Part shown: one piece after another, positions 48,269 through 58,274 of the stretch
Position numbering within the stretch: the first letter of the stretch is position 1
How the letters are laid out: each line of letters opens with the position of its first letter
From: Phyto melanocephala
Taxonomy: Eukaryota > Arthropoda > Insecta > Diptera > Rhinophoridae
Assembly (NCBI GenBank): GCA_941918925.1
Contig: OW799233.1
Coordinates: 140,618,223 to 140,682,222 of the forward strand
Direction of reading: 5' to 3'
Length of the DNA stretch: 64,000 nucleotides
Notes under the pieces: generated by a model
Database searches by the model: none
What the model saw: only the letters and a program-made list of their open reading frames with translations
Told to the model about the DNA's origin: nothing
Program-made: the position numbers and the translations under genes

Positions 48269-49020
48269 TTTTGGTTGTGATTGTAACAGCAAAAATCTCA
48301 ATACAAGTTTTTTGTTTGTTTTTAATTGCCTAAAATTTAATTGTTTGAATCTCTAAATGTGTAAAAGTAATACTTATATAAATAAGTTTATAAAAAATGT
48401 GTCTTTCCTTAAATATTAAGTAGTAAATTAGCTAGAATTTAATTTAATTCAAAATAACTATAAAACTGACTGAGATCACTTTAACATTTTTTAAATGACA
48501 AGTGGATGATTTAATGTATTTTTTTTTAATGTTCGTCAAACTATACACAAAAATTTGTAATAATTTATTTTTAAACGAGAAATATCTTATCAATATGCTA
48601 AGTACACACATTAATATAACAAACAGTTTTAGTTTTTTAAAATAAAAACAAACACTTTAATCGCAAACTAAGCACTGATAGCTTGTTTGACAAATATATA
48701 GTTGTTAGACTAATAAATCGTTAAAAGTAAAGTGAAATTTCTATCAAGCGATCTTAAAATACCAACTGATGAGAGGAAAGTCTATTGCTGGGATTTATTG
48801 CTTTTATATGTTTTCTGTTTCGCTGTACCTTAGCAAATCGGGGCATTAATTTTTCAGTTGTACATAATGCTTCCAAAGCGTCGTTTATTAGTCTTAACTA
48901 TTTTTAGATATCGGATTGGTCTCCAAAATTTTTCTGCTAATTTGTCATTAGATCTAAAAAAGGTATTAACAATTGAGTATTTTTAAAGATGTATTATTTA
49001 CTAATAAAATATTGTTTTTT
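48269..49020. other. Noncoding AT-rich DNA
   Basis: No gene was recognised between the family-2 end and the duplicated segment. Confidence 0.4.
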
Positions 49021-50381
49021 TTTATTTTAATGATTTTTATTAGTACGTATTAATACCTTTCATTAACGTACAATATTTTTTATTTGTTATTACTTTGTTT
49101 ACTTTGTTTAAGCTCTTCTATAAATTATACTTTCCAAAAAAGCAAATTTGTTTTTAACTTGATTTTGATTACATACTTTAATTTTTCTATATAATTTAGT
49201 AATGTGTTGCAAAGTTGTAAGCCTTTGTTAAAAATATTTCATTGCATTGCCGTTGCATGCACTATTTTAATTCCAAAGTTTTCGTATATGTATCTTCATT
49301 GGTACAGTTGTGCTTCTCTGACATATACTATTTGTAGAGTTGGGCAAAAATCGTTACTTGAGTTAATTTTTGCCAACAACCTCGCGTCCTTATTAAATTA
49401 CATTGTGATTTGTACAAAAAATGAACTAGGTTGTTGGCAAAAACAACAATTAACAATTAAAGTAACCGATTGACCCAACTCTAACTATTTGTCACTTGAA
49501 GTATTCCGGTGCTTCTCTATCTTTCAGTGTTTGTAAAAGATTTAAAGTATTAAAATTAAGCGCCTGTCTAATTTATTTATTTATTAAGGTCTATGGATTC
49601 AAGATCCTTACAGACTTTTAGACAGTACAAATAGTTACATACTTTCAGTTGTTCAAGATAAAAATTATTTTAGACTTTACAATATTAACATTAAAAGAAA
49701 AATCAACATATTGATAAAATTGATTAAATTCAGTGCAAATTCTTAAAAACGGATAATAGTTAGCATAATTTCATTTGAAAACTTTGACAGATAGTGGATA
49801 AAAATAACGTGTAAAACGAGATGGTACATTAAAAGAGATATTGAAAATCAAGAAATCAGAGCATACACTTCCCATTATTAAGTTGAGAACAAACGTAACA
49901 TTTAGCATCTTTTTTCGACTTTTAGCGTTGGCAGCTTTGTAAGAGCAAGTCTACTTGTGTAAGGCGGCATGTTTAACGGATTCCAGTTTAGGCCTCGAAG
50001 ACAAAATAACAGGAATTGTTTTTGTACAGATTCAATGCTATTGTTGTAAACATTAAACGTTGGATCCTAAATTATTGAACCATACTCAAGAATAGGCCTG
50101 ACCAGGGAAGTATATAATTGTTTCGACCAGCGTTTTATAAATCCAAGTACTGCACGTGATTTGTTAACAGTAACAGAGATATGTTGAATAAAATTTAGTT
50201 TAGGATCTAGTAAAATTCCAAGGCCGGAGACAGTTTTGCGTCTATCCAGAGTTTGACCGTTTAAGACATAATTCACGTTAACATGGCATCTACGAAAGAA
50301 ACACATGTATTTGCATTTTTCAGGATTCAGCTCCATTAGGTTTAGCCATTTTTGAAATTCAAGCATAAGGTTGATGGAAAT
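49021..50381. repeat. Direct duplication, copy 1 (1.36 kb)
   Basis: Nearly identical to 52145-53519. It contains about 540 bp of unrecognised sequence, then the 3' part of a LINE on the minus strand. Copy 1 stops abruptly at 'ttgatggaaat' and passes straight into the interior of a Helentron-like element. Differences from copy 2 include a ~9 bp indel near 49440 and a G/D codon change in the LINE frame. Confidence 0.95.
49569..50381 (-). pseudogene. Jockey-type LINE 3' fragment, copy 1
   Basis: The minus strand has the LINE reverse-transcriptase region after the active site: LEFQKWLNLMELNPEKCKYM, GLGILLDPKLNFIQHI and KQLYTSLVRPILEYGSII, then a long 3' UTR ending in a TAAA-type tail (49569-49585). 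The 5' part, including the YADD box, is missing. A 166-codon open frame extends beyond 50381 only because it runs into the adjacent transposon. Confidence 0.8.
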
Positions 50382-50734
50382 GTATTTACATAATATTTGA
50401 AAAGAGTTATAGATAAAAATGTACGAAAATTTATACCGCACAGTGTATATTTCAAATTTAAAACGTAATAAAACTGACAAAACTATATGTACGATTCTGA
50501 AATTTTGCAAACATGGCTTTTGGGTCAAAGTCTTCGTTATAACGGAAAATAGATGTGCCACGCACACTTTTTCTTTTAAATTTTTATAAAAATATATTAG
50601 TCATATATATTAGCATTTATTCATCTTACACTGCGCCATTTATTGTACTGTAGCTAAATATAAGATAAAGATGATAAGATAGATGACTCTACTAGCAACT
50701 ACTAGATGGCATGCTAACAACTTATGCTTATATT

Positions 50735-51186
50735 CTCCTGAAGTTATGCTCTATTAAAAATGGGAATTTAGGAAAATTTTGACCTAAGTAAAAAAAATTG
50801 TCTCTAAACATTATAAACAATTTATTTTCATGTACTAATGGCCAACAAATTTTAAAATTATACAAAACTTATTTCATTTGAAAATCTTTTAAAAGCAAAA
50901 TGTTATAGAAGTTTAAAAATCAAAATCTTACTAATAAATTTCCCGTTTTAGAAAAATGCAGAGAATGTATATTTTGAATCACCCTGTGGCCCTTACAATT
51001 TAACCACCCCTTACAAAGAAAGTGATACATATTTTTATATTATTATCACACGGTGATTCAAAATATACATTCTCAGTACATGAAAATAAATTGTTTATAA
51101 TGTTTAGAGATAATTTTTTTTACTTAGGACAAAATTTTCCTAAATTCCTATTTTTAATAGAGCATAACTTCAGGAGAACATAAGAT
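50735..51186. repeat. Inverted repeat with ~105 bp and ~26 bp matched arms
   Basis: The block at 50735-50847 ('ctcctgaagttatgctctat') is mirrored at 51082-51186, and 'gagaatgtatattttgaatc' (50962-50981) is mirrored at 51057-51076. The left arm has about 115 bp extra. It looks like two head-to-head copies of one small element inserted in copy C. Confidence 0.7.
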
Positions 51187-51410
51187 AACAAAAAATAAAT
51201 TAGCACTATTTCGTAGATAAAACTTTCCTCTTAAATTCATGTAAATTCTCTATGAATAAAGATTTTGGAATACTAAGGGACTATATTGAAATATCTAAGT
51301 TATGTTTATTAGAAGAAACTTTATTGACACGCGTATTTTAACGGCCACTTTCATTGAAAGACTAAATTTACGAAAACATTTTACTAGCATACCGAAGTTA
51401 TAATGGGTGG

Positions 51411-51997
51411 TTTAATTTTAAGGGACTATGTTGATTTTGAATAAAATTATTATGAAATTATTATCATTTATTTTTATAATGATAATATTTGTATGCTTCA
51501 ATTATGTATGGAACAAAATATCGGCCAAATGGCCCCCCAACCTAGGCGGCACACCTCGATCCGATAGTCCATATTTTCAATGACACTGTTGATGCTCAAT
51601 TGTTGGACACGATGATGAGTCGAGGTTGCTTGCTCTTTTGCCACGTTATCGTGAAAAACAGCAATGTTTCCCATTCAACGAACTAAGATGGCATTCACAG
51701 ATGTTTTCACATTTCATACAGACCTGCTTTGCAGACATTTAAATATTTTTTACAATTCTCATGATTGTGGACGAATTCGAACGATTATGTTGACCAAAAT
51801 AATCACGAAGTGCACAAAATGCATTTTGATTTGAAAGCCCATTTTTATAAAAAACCTGAATAACTTTAAAGCGTTGCTCTTTCCACGGATCAAATTGAGT
51901 AAATTTGAGATTGAGAAATGTCAAGTGAATGCAGAAAACAAATTTAAAGACTAGGTGTAGTTCACCGTCAACATGGGCCATTAAAATTTAACCACCC
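51411..51997 (-). mobile_element. Mariner deletion derivative in copy C
   Basis: Inverted ends 'gggtggtttaattttaaggg' and the complement of 'gggtggttaaattttaatgg'. The minus strand holds an 80-codon open frame with the transposase N-terminus: KEQRFKVIQVFYKNGLSNQN and ALRDYFGQHNRSNSSTIMRI, the paired helix-turn-helix start of the mariner family. This is the best preserved of the three copies (A, B, C). The catalytic domain is missing. Confidence 0.75.
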
Positions 51998-52144
51998 TCT
52001 ACAAAGAAAGTGATACATATTTTATTATAAAGAGATTATTCTATAGCGATTAACAAAATAATAGATATTGTGCTTTAAATGTACACAAAATTGGTGGTGG
52101 GTATTAAAGATTTGGCACAGCCGAATATAGTGCTCTTACTTGTT

Positions 52145-53519
52145 TTTATTTTAATGATTTTTATTAGTACGTATTAATACCTTTCATTAACGTACAATAT
52201 TTTTTATTTGTTATTACTTTGTTTACTTTGTTTAAGCTCTTCTATAAATTATACTTTCCAAAAAAGCAAATTTGTTTTTTAACTAGATTTTGATTACATA
52301 CTTTAATTTTTTATATAATTTAGTAATGTGTTGTAAAGTTGTAAGCCTTTGTTAAAAATATTTCATTGCATTGCCGTTGCATGCACTATTTTAATTCCAA
52401 AGTTTTCGTATATGTATCTTCATTGGTACAGTTGTGCTTCTCTGACATATACTATTTGTAGAGTTGGGCAAAAATCGTTACTTGAGTTAATTTTTGCCAA
52501 CAACCTCGCGTCCTTATTAAATTACATTGTGATTTGTACAAAAAATGAACTAGGTTGTTGGCAAAAACAAATTAAAGTAACCGATTGACCCAACTCTAAC
52601 TATTTGTCACTTGAAATATTCCGGTGCTTCTGTATCTTTCAGTGTTTGTAAAAGATTTAAAGTATTAAAATTAAGTGCCTGTCTAATTTATTTATTTATT
52701 TAGGTCTATGGATTCAAGATCCTTACAGACTTTTAGACAGTACAAATAGTTACATACTTTCAGTTGTTCAAGATAAAAATTATTTTAGACTTTACAATAT
52801 TAACATTAAAAGAAAAATCAACATATTGATAAAATTGATTAAATTCAGTGCAAATTCTTAAAAACGGATAATAGTTAGCATAATTTCATTTGAAAACTTT
52901 GACAGATAGTGGATAAAAATAACGTGTAAAACGAGATGGTACATTAAAAGAGATATTGGAAATCAAGAAATCAGAGCATACACTTCCCATTATTAAGTTG
53001 AGAACAAACGTCGAAACAAAAGTCGAAAAAAGATGCTAAATGTATCTTTTTTCGACTTTTAGCGTTGGCAGCTTTGTAAGAGCAAGTCTACTTGTGTAAG
53101 GCGGCATGTTTAACGGATTCCAGTTTAGGCCTCGAAGACAAAATAACAGGAATTGTTTTTGTACAGATTCAATGCTATTGTTGTAAACATTAAACGTTGG
53201 ATCCTAAATTATTGAACCATACTCAAGAATAGGCCTGACCAGGGAAGTATATAATTGTTTCGACCAGCGTTTTATAAATCCAAGTACTGCACGTGATTTG
53301 TTAACAGTAACAGAGATATGTTGAATAAAATTTAGTTTAGGATCTAGTAAAATTCCAAGGTCGGAGACAGTTTTGCGTCTATCCAGAGTTTGACCGTTTA
53401 AGACATAATTCACGTTAACATGGCATCTACGAAAGAAACACATGTATTTGCATTTTTCAGGATTCAGCTCCATTAGGTTTAGCCATTTTTGAAATTCAAG
53501 CATAAGGTTGATGGAAATC
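52145..53519. repeat. Direct duplication, copy 2 (1.37 kb)
   Basis: Nearly identical to 49021-50381. It begins in the T run at the end of Helentron-like copy C. It carries a private 26 bp inverted insertion at 53018-53043, the complement of neighbouring sequence. Confidence 0.95.
52688..53519 (-). pseudogene. Jockey-type LINE 3' fragment, copy 2
   Basis: Same as the fragment at 49569-50381, with the open stretch at 53204-53503 (LEFQKWLNLMELNPEKCKYM to LVRPILEYGSII). Here the family-typical Asp is kept in SDLGILLD, where copy 1 has Gly, so the change arose in copy 1. Stops precede and follow, and no catalytic box is present. Confidence 0.8.
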
Positions 53520-53559
53520 TATCAGTTGCATTTTAATATGTTGCACATTGCTCTCTATT

Positions 53560-54118
53560 AAATTTTTTGTTATTTTGTAGATCTATCTGTTGTGTAGTGC
53601 AGCATGAATTTAAAATTTTAGACCCGAATTAGAAATAAGTTTTAATTGTGTTATTTAAAAATTTATTTGTCTTTATAACTGATACTTGCTTTCCTTAACA
53701 CAGTTAATGTGTGTTTAAAATTTCAGTTTTTTGTCTATAACAAATCCTAAATATTTCGTCTGATTAACTTTTTCTATTACTTGTTTATTTAGTTTAAAAA
53801 CTTGGTTACTATTCGTATTTATTTTTGAATTTTTCGTTTGGTTTCCTTCAATTTTAATTTCAAACCACATTTTCTATATCTTGTATGACATTATCGTTGC
53901 ATTGATGATTCCATTCACCTTCTACAAAAATAAACGTTTAATCGGCATACAGAATTCCTTGGCATGTATTTAGTACTTTTTGGCGAATCATTTACACATA
54001 TTATGAGCTTTATTCCCAGAATTGTGTTTTGTGGTACTCCATATTTGTTAGTAATTAAATTATATTGCATATTGTTTACTCTTTTATTTTTTTTTCTTTC
54101 CCATCTTCTATGATTCAA
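53560..54118 (-). pseudogene. LINE reverse transcriptase relic (-)
   Basis: The minus strand reads ITNKYGVPQNTILGIKLIIC and then VNDSPKS, like the GVPQGTILGPILFIIYINDLP block just before the RT active site. 'NSVCRLNVYF' may be the decayed active-site region. The rest towards 53560 is broken. It probably comes from a different LINE than the adjacent duplication. Confidence 0.5.
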
Positions 54119-54354
54119 GCCATTTTAGTTCCAATTTTTAACACTTAATTTAATACTATACAAATAAAATAAATACAAACAAAGAAAAACATGGTTGTGG
54201 TGATCATAATCTAAGAGCAACATTCATACTATAATTTAATTGTATGGTTGTGGTTAAAACATATAATGGTTGCACGCTATTATTATTAGTTGTACCTAAA
54301 TTAATATATTATGACTACGAATGAAGCATAACACTTTTGCTTTCACATTTCACA

Positions 54355-55290
54355 TTAGGTTAGGTTAGGTTGAAAAGGAGGGTATAAAAGCCCAAACCCA
54401 TGACAGGTATGCACTTATGCCCAGTTGGCATGTTGTGCGCTCCATATGGAAAACGGAATTCCCAAACAAAAACCATAAACATAATTTCCCATAAATAACG
54501 GACTAGTCCAAGAACCCAGTCCCCTCAATGTAACGCCTTATGGATCTCCAGTTCGAGTTCCCCAGGTATTCCAAGTTCGGCATAGTATCCACTGTAAAAT
54601 TTTCGCGCCTAATATGCCCAAACGCAGGACAATGACAGAGGTAGTGTACCAGAGTCTCATCCTCTTCCTCGCAAGCTCTACATGTTGTCTCCTCAAATAA
54701 TCTCATGCGAGCTAGATGAGTTCTCAACTCCGTATGACCTGTAATTACACCGGTTAATTTCCTAAGTGTAGGTCTACTTAGTCTCAGAATCTCCTTTGAT
54801 TTCCCAAGATTTGGGTCACCCCAGAGTGTTCTTGTCACCTTACCGACATCAGTGCTTTGCCATTTTCTGACATGTACCTCTATTGCCCAACGTTTAAGTT
54901 CATCCTTAAATCGTTTAAGGGGTTTGGCGTTCTCCAAAGTTATAGTACTCAGAAGAGCTCCCATTTTGGATAATTTGTCGGCTTTCTCGTTTCCGATCAG
55001 CCAGTGGTGGCTTGGTATCCATATTATTACTAGAGGTTCACAATTTGCATATGAGTTTATCTCACTCTTGCATTGCAAAACGTTCCGGTATTCAACTTTC
55101 TCCTTTCTCAATGTAATCCGTAAAGATACGAATCGGAGTTTCGCTATTCGTTTCCTTTATCCATTTAATTCCTTCCGTAATCGCCATGATCTCAGCCTGA
55201 AAAATAGTGTTGTGATCAGGTAGACGGAAGTATTTGCTTCTATTTCGGCTTATGTCGTATAAGCCCATTCCAGTTTGGTCACCATTTCAC
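54355..55290 (-). pseudogene. LOA-like LINE 3' end with RNase H
   Basis: The minus strand encodes the C-terminal RNase H domain of a LINE ORF2: IFQAEIMAITEGIKWI (upstream, in another frame), then VIIWIPSHHWLIGNEKADKL with the RNase H His/Asp region, and a Cys/His zinc region, CRACEEEDETLVHYLCHCPA. The open stretch of 202 codons ends at 54503. A frame break near 55111 separates the RNase H start. The RT and endonuclease parts are missing. The 3' UTR (54355-54500) ends in TTAGG-like triplets and is shared with the SINE-like repeat at 18.9 kb. RNase H-bearing LINEs of this type include LOA, I and R1-related clades; LOA is my best guess. Confidence 0.8.
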
Positions 55291-55808
55291 ATTAACAAAA
55301 TCAAATGTCTACGCTACATTCGACATAACAAAACAATACAAAGAGTGGAACCCACAAATAACAATTGAGATGTGCATATTAAACTTCAATTGGATCTATG
55401 CTGTTAGGCAGCATAGATATTAAGCATCAAGCAAAAAATACAGAATATTGGAAGAACTTGCTACGGCCCTATGCTCCTTGTAGGAGTTTAAAGGAACAAA
55501 TGTTTATATATAAAATAAATTATTAATTATTCTATTTATTGCGCTTACTTTTTTTAGTACAACTTTTTATACCAATATTTTTAACATTTTATCGTTTATT
55601 TTAAATATTTCTTTAAATTTCTGTATATTTTTTCACGTGTCAAACTTTTCAATAATAAAACTTTATTTAAAAAAAAGAACAGTTGAAAATAAATTATGAT
55701 TACAAGTTATCAAAGCTTGATTGCTTTGTAATCATACAGTTATTTCATTTATCATTCAATAGTTATTTGTAATTCAAAATGGCTTCGAGTATAATGTTAT
55801 TTTTGTAG

Positions 55809-56043
55809 ATATATCATATTATTTTTGTCTAATTGTTTGGTAAATCATACTATTTATAAAGGACAACCATATCAAAGTTTTCATAAAAAGCATACAATAA
55901 ATGGTCAAATTCAAACAAATGCTTGGTATCGTGACGAAATAAATGATGAAACGAAAATAGAATTACTATTACGTGCTTTCGATTACCTTACCAAATATTG
56001 TTATAGAGAATATAATATGACTGTCGTAATCATGTCATCGTGA
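55809..56043 (+). CDS. Possible terminal exon, gene not recognised
   Basis: A T-rich acceptor, 'ttatttttgtag', at 55797-55808 opens a frame of about 77 codons ending TGA at 56041-56043. The peptide (YKGQPYQSFHKKHTINGQIQ, ELLLRAFDYLTKYCYREYNM, ending TVVIMSS) is mixed in composition with normal wobble use, unlike the low-complexity frames around it. It has no ATG start, so it would need an upstream exon. I do not recognise the family. It might be the end of a gene nested in the intron, or a transposon-derived exon. Confidence 0.4.
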
Positions 56044-57590
56044 TTTATGCGTGTACAGATAGTTTTTCTTTTAGAACTTTACTTTTATATATTTTTTTTT
56101 CTTTTTGAATTCACGATTAAAATTGTTAACGCTGATTCATACACAGACAAAATTTTCTATCGAGTAAGACATTTGTAATGAAATCTAAAATTTTTTGCAT
56201 AAAAATCCTTTCTATTTACAATGGGGTCTTGATTATTTATTTATTAAAGTTATCAAAGGTTTAAAAAATGCTTAGAAATTAAATTTCCACAGAAATTAGA
56301 AATTAATTTTTAGATAAGATAACTTTAGGTTTTTAATAAGTTTATTCAACCGAATTTTTATACGAAATTCGTTGGAAAAAATGTTTGATAATTTAAAAAA
56401 ATAATGCGTTAGCTCCGTTAGACCAGACTTCGGTGTACCCACCTCACATGCTAGCTACAACAGTTTGTGTTTGTTCATTACCTGTGCGTGTACGGTGATC
56501 TAATTCAACATTGAATGCATTTATTAAAATGTTTAAAACTTTTATTTAAATCAAACAAACATTTTGAGACCACGTTTTTATATATTTTCACCATTTTGAT
56601 GATCTACCCTGATTTATAAATTTTATAATAAAAAATAAATTTTTTGTCAGTGTAAATCGCGTGTTGTAAATTGTTTGGCATTGATATGCCAAGAATAAAA
56701 AAAAAGAACTTAAAGTCTTTATGTAAATTTCATGATTGTTTTTGTGGTAAACAACTTAATTCTTTTAATGTTTCTTTTCTTTTTCGTTTAATTTTTTTCT
56801 TATTCAACTTTTATTTAATTTTTCGTTCAATCTTTTAAAAATATCGTATCTTTTTATTTCTTTCATATACAGCTATTCGCTTGTTGTTTAGTTTTATTTG
56901 CACAGTTTTTATGTTGAGAAAAAAAAATTAAAATGACGTGTTGGTAGTTAATTAGTTTAAATTTTATAACCGCGCTAAATAAAAATGTCTAAAACCTAGC
57001 AACTTACCTTATTCTAGAGGTTCTAGACAATTCTAAAATAATCTATATATTTCGTCTGCCAGTTGATATAAGAATGAAGAAAAGAAGTCTGCAAAACGTT
57101 TTTTATCGAAGCTGTTTAGCATTGAAAATGGATTAAATGGCTAAAATTGAAGAAATAGAAAGACTGAACGTTGAAATAAACGCCTCTACTCTTATAGACT
57201 TGTTTTTTTAAAATAATAATTGTAAGTGATCTTCAGATAATCTTAAATCTTAAAGTACAGAGGATAGTAATATGTCTGAAATATCACATTGAGCAACTGA
57301 TCTCTACGGTTTTGCTGGTATATTCGAACTCCTTTGTCGAAATTTTCCATGTCCATTTTGAATAAATGTGGCTGAGCTTCGTTGATGCAGCATTGAATTT
57401 AACCTTTAATGCACAAAGTAAGCTTGTTCCCACAGTCTTTTATATTGTATACTTGCTAGCCCAGTGCACTTCTCTACACCCACCAGAAAATTTTTATTGT
57501 GTGTTTTATATTTTTAAGTAATTGCTTTATATGTGTATGTGTTATTTTAATTTTTACAATTTAAAGCGACTTTTTAAAGCAGCTTATCGA
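56044..57590. other. Noncoding AT-rich DNA
   Basis: No gene or clear repeat was recognised. Confidence 0.4.
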
Positions 57591-58040
57591 TTGATTGATG
57601 ATAACTAACAAAAAGTATTTCATTTGTTGGGGAATAAAACTACCTCTGCTCCGATCGTAACTATTTTTGACTGTAATAACGATATTATCGTCAAATTGCT
57701 CATACAAAGTTTCAACTAAATTACATTTATAGTTTCATATAAATGACATCAAAAGTATTTTTTTTTTGTATAGTGGATACCATAACCCCTTCTCCGATTC
57801 TACCTATTTTTTCCGAATAAGGAAATTGTTATCAAAGTAACTCGTACAAAGTTTGAAGTGACAAACTTCTATAGTTCTTAAAATATGTTATAAAATGTTT
57901 TCAGTTTGTATGGGAGGCCACGCCCACAAAACAAAAATATAGCTTTTGACCGTTCGGAGACTATTGGTGAAAAAAATTTTAGAAATTGAATAAGTAGTTT
58001 CAACGAAAACTAATAACATACAAACACATATTTCCTCTTT
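57591..58040. repeat. Dispersed repeat with ~170 bp units
   Basis: Two diverged units share 'ctccgat', 'acctatttt', 'tcgtacaaagttt' and 'gtatgggaggccacgccc', ending in 'acattagtatagagtataga'. This boilerplate is typical of insect non-autonomous repeats, but I cannot name the class. Confidence 0.45.
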
Positions 58041-58274
58041 TTTACATTAGTATAGAGTATAGATAAATACTATTTCCTTTGACTTCTATAAGGATTATAA
58101 AGCTATCATAAACTTTTGTCATAAATGTCTATCCAATGCTATTAAGGGTTAACTCCCATACCCCTTTGTATTCTTTATAACTTTCCTTGCTTTCAATTTC
58201 AATTTTAATTTAAAATAATTATTCAGTTTATTTATTGTTATCGCAAAACTCTTATATAATTTGTTTTCCTTTTT

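Larger units (their letters stand above)
50382..52142 (+). mobile_element. Helentron-like element, family 1, copy C (5' truncated)
   Basis: It matches copy B from about 58740 ('aatgtacgaaaatttatacc'), with internal deletion and an inserted inverted repeat (50735-51186). It resumes with 'aaagattttggaatac' and the mariner derivative (51411-51997), then ends with 'ttggtggtgggtatta', a slightly damaged hairpin (TTTGGCACAGCCGAAT) and 'gctcttacttg'. The 3' end directly abuts duplication copy 2. Confidence 0.8.

Noticed and set aside
50067..50567. 166-codon frame as a longer LINE protein
   Set aside because: Only the part below 50381 is LINE; the rest is antisense transposon sequence joined at the duplication breakpoint.
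54356..54372. Three TTAGG-like repeats (insect telomere motif), also complement at 19010-19025
   Set aside because: They are the shared 3' tail of the LOA-like LINE and its SINE-like partner, only three units long, and flies lack TTAGG telomeres.
56401..56460. tRNA-like 'gttagctccgttagaccaga'
   Set aside because: No matching stems or B-box at the right distance.
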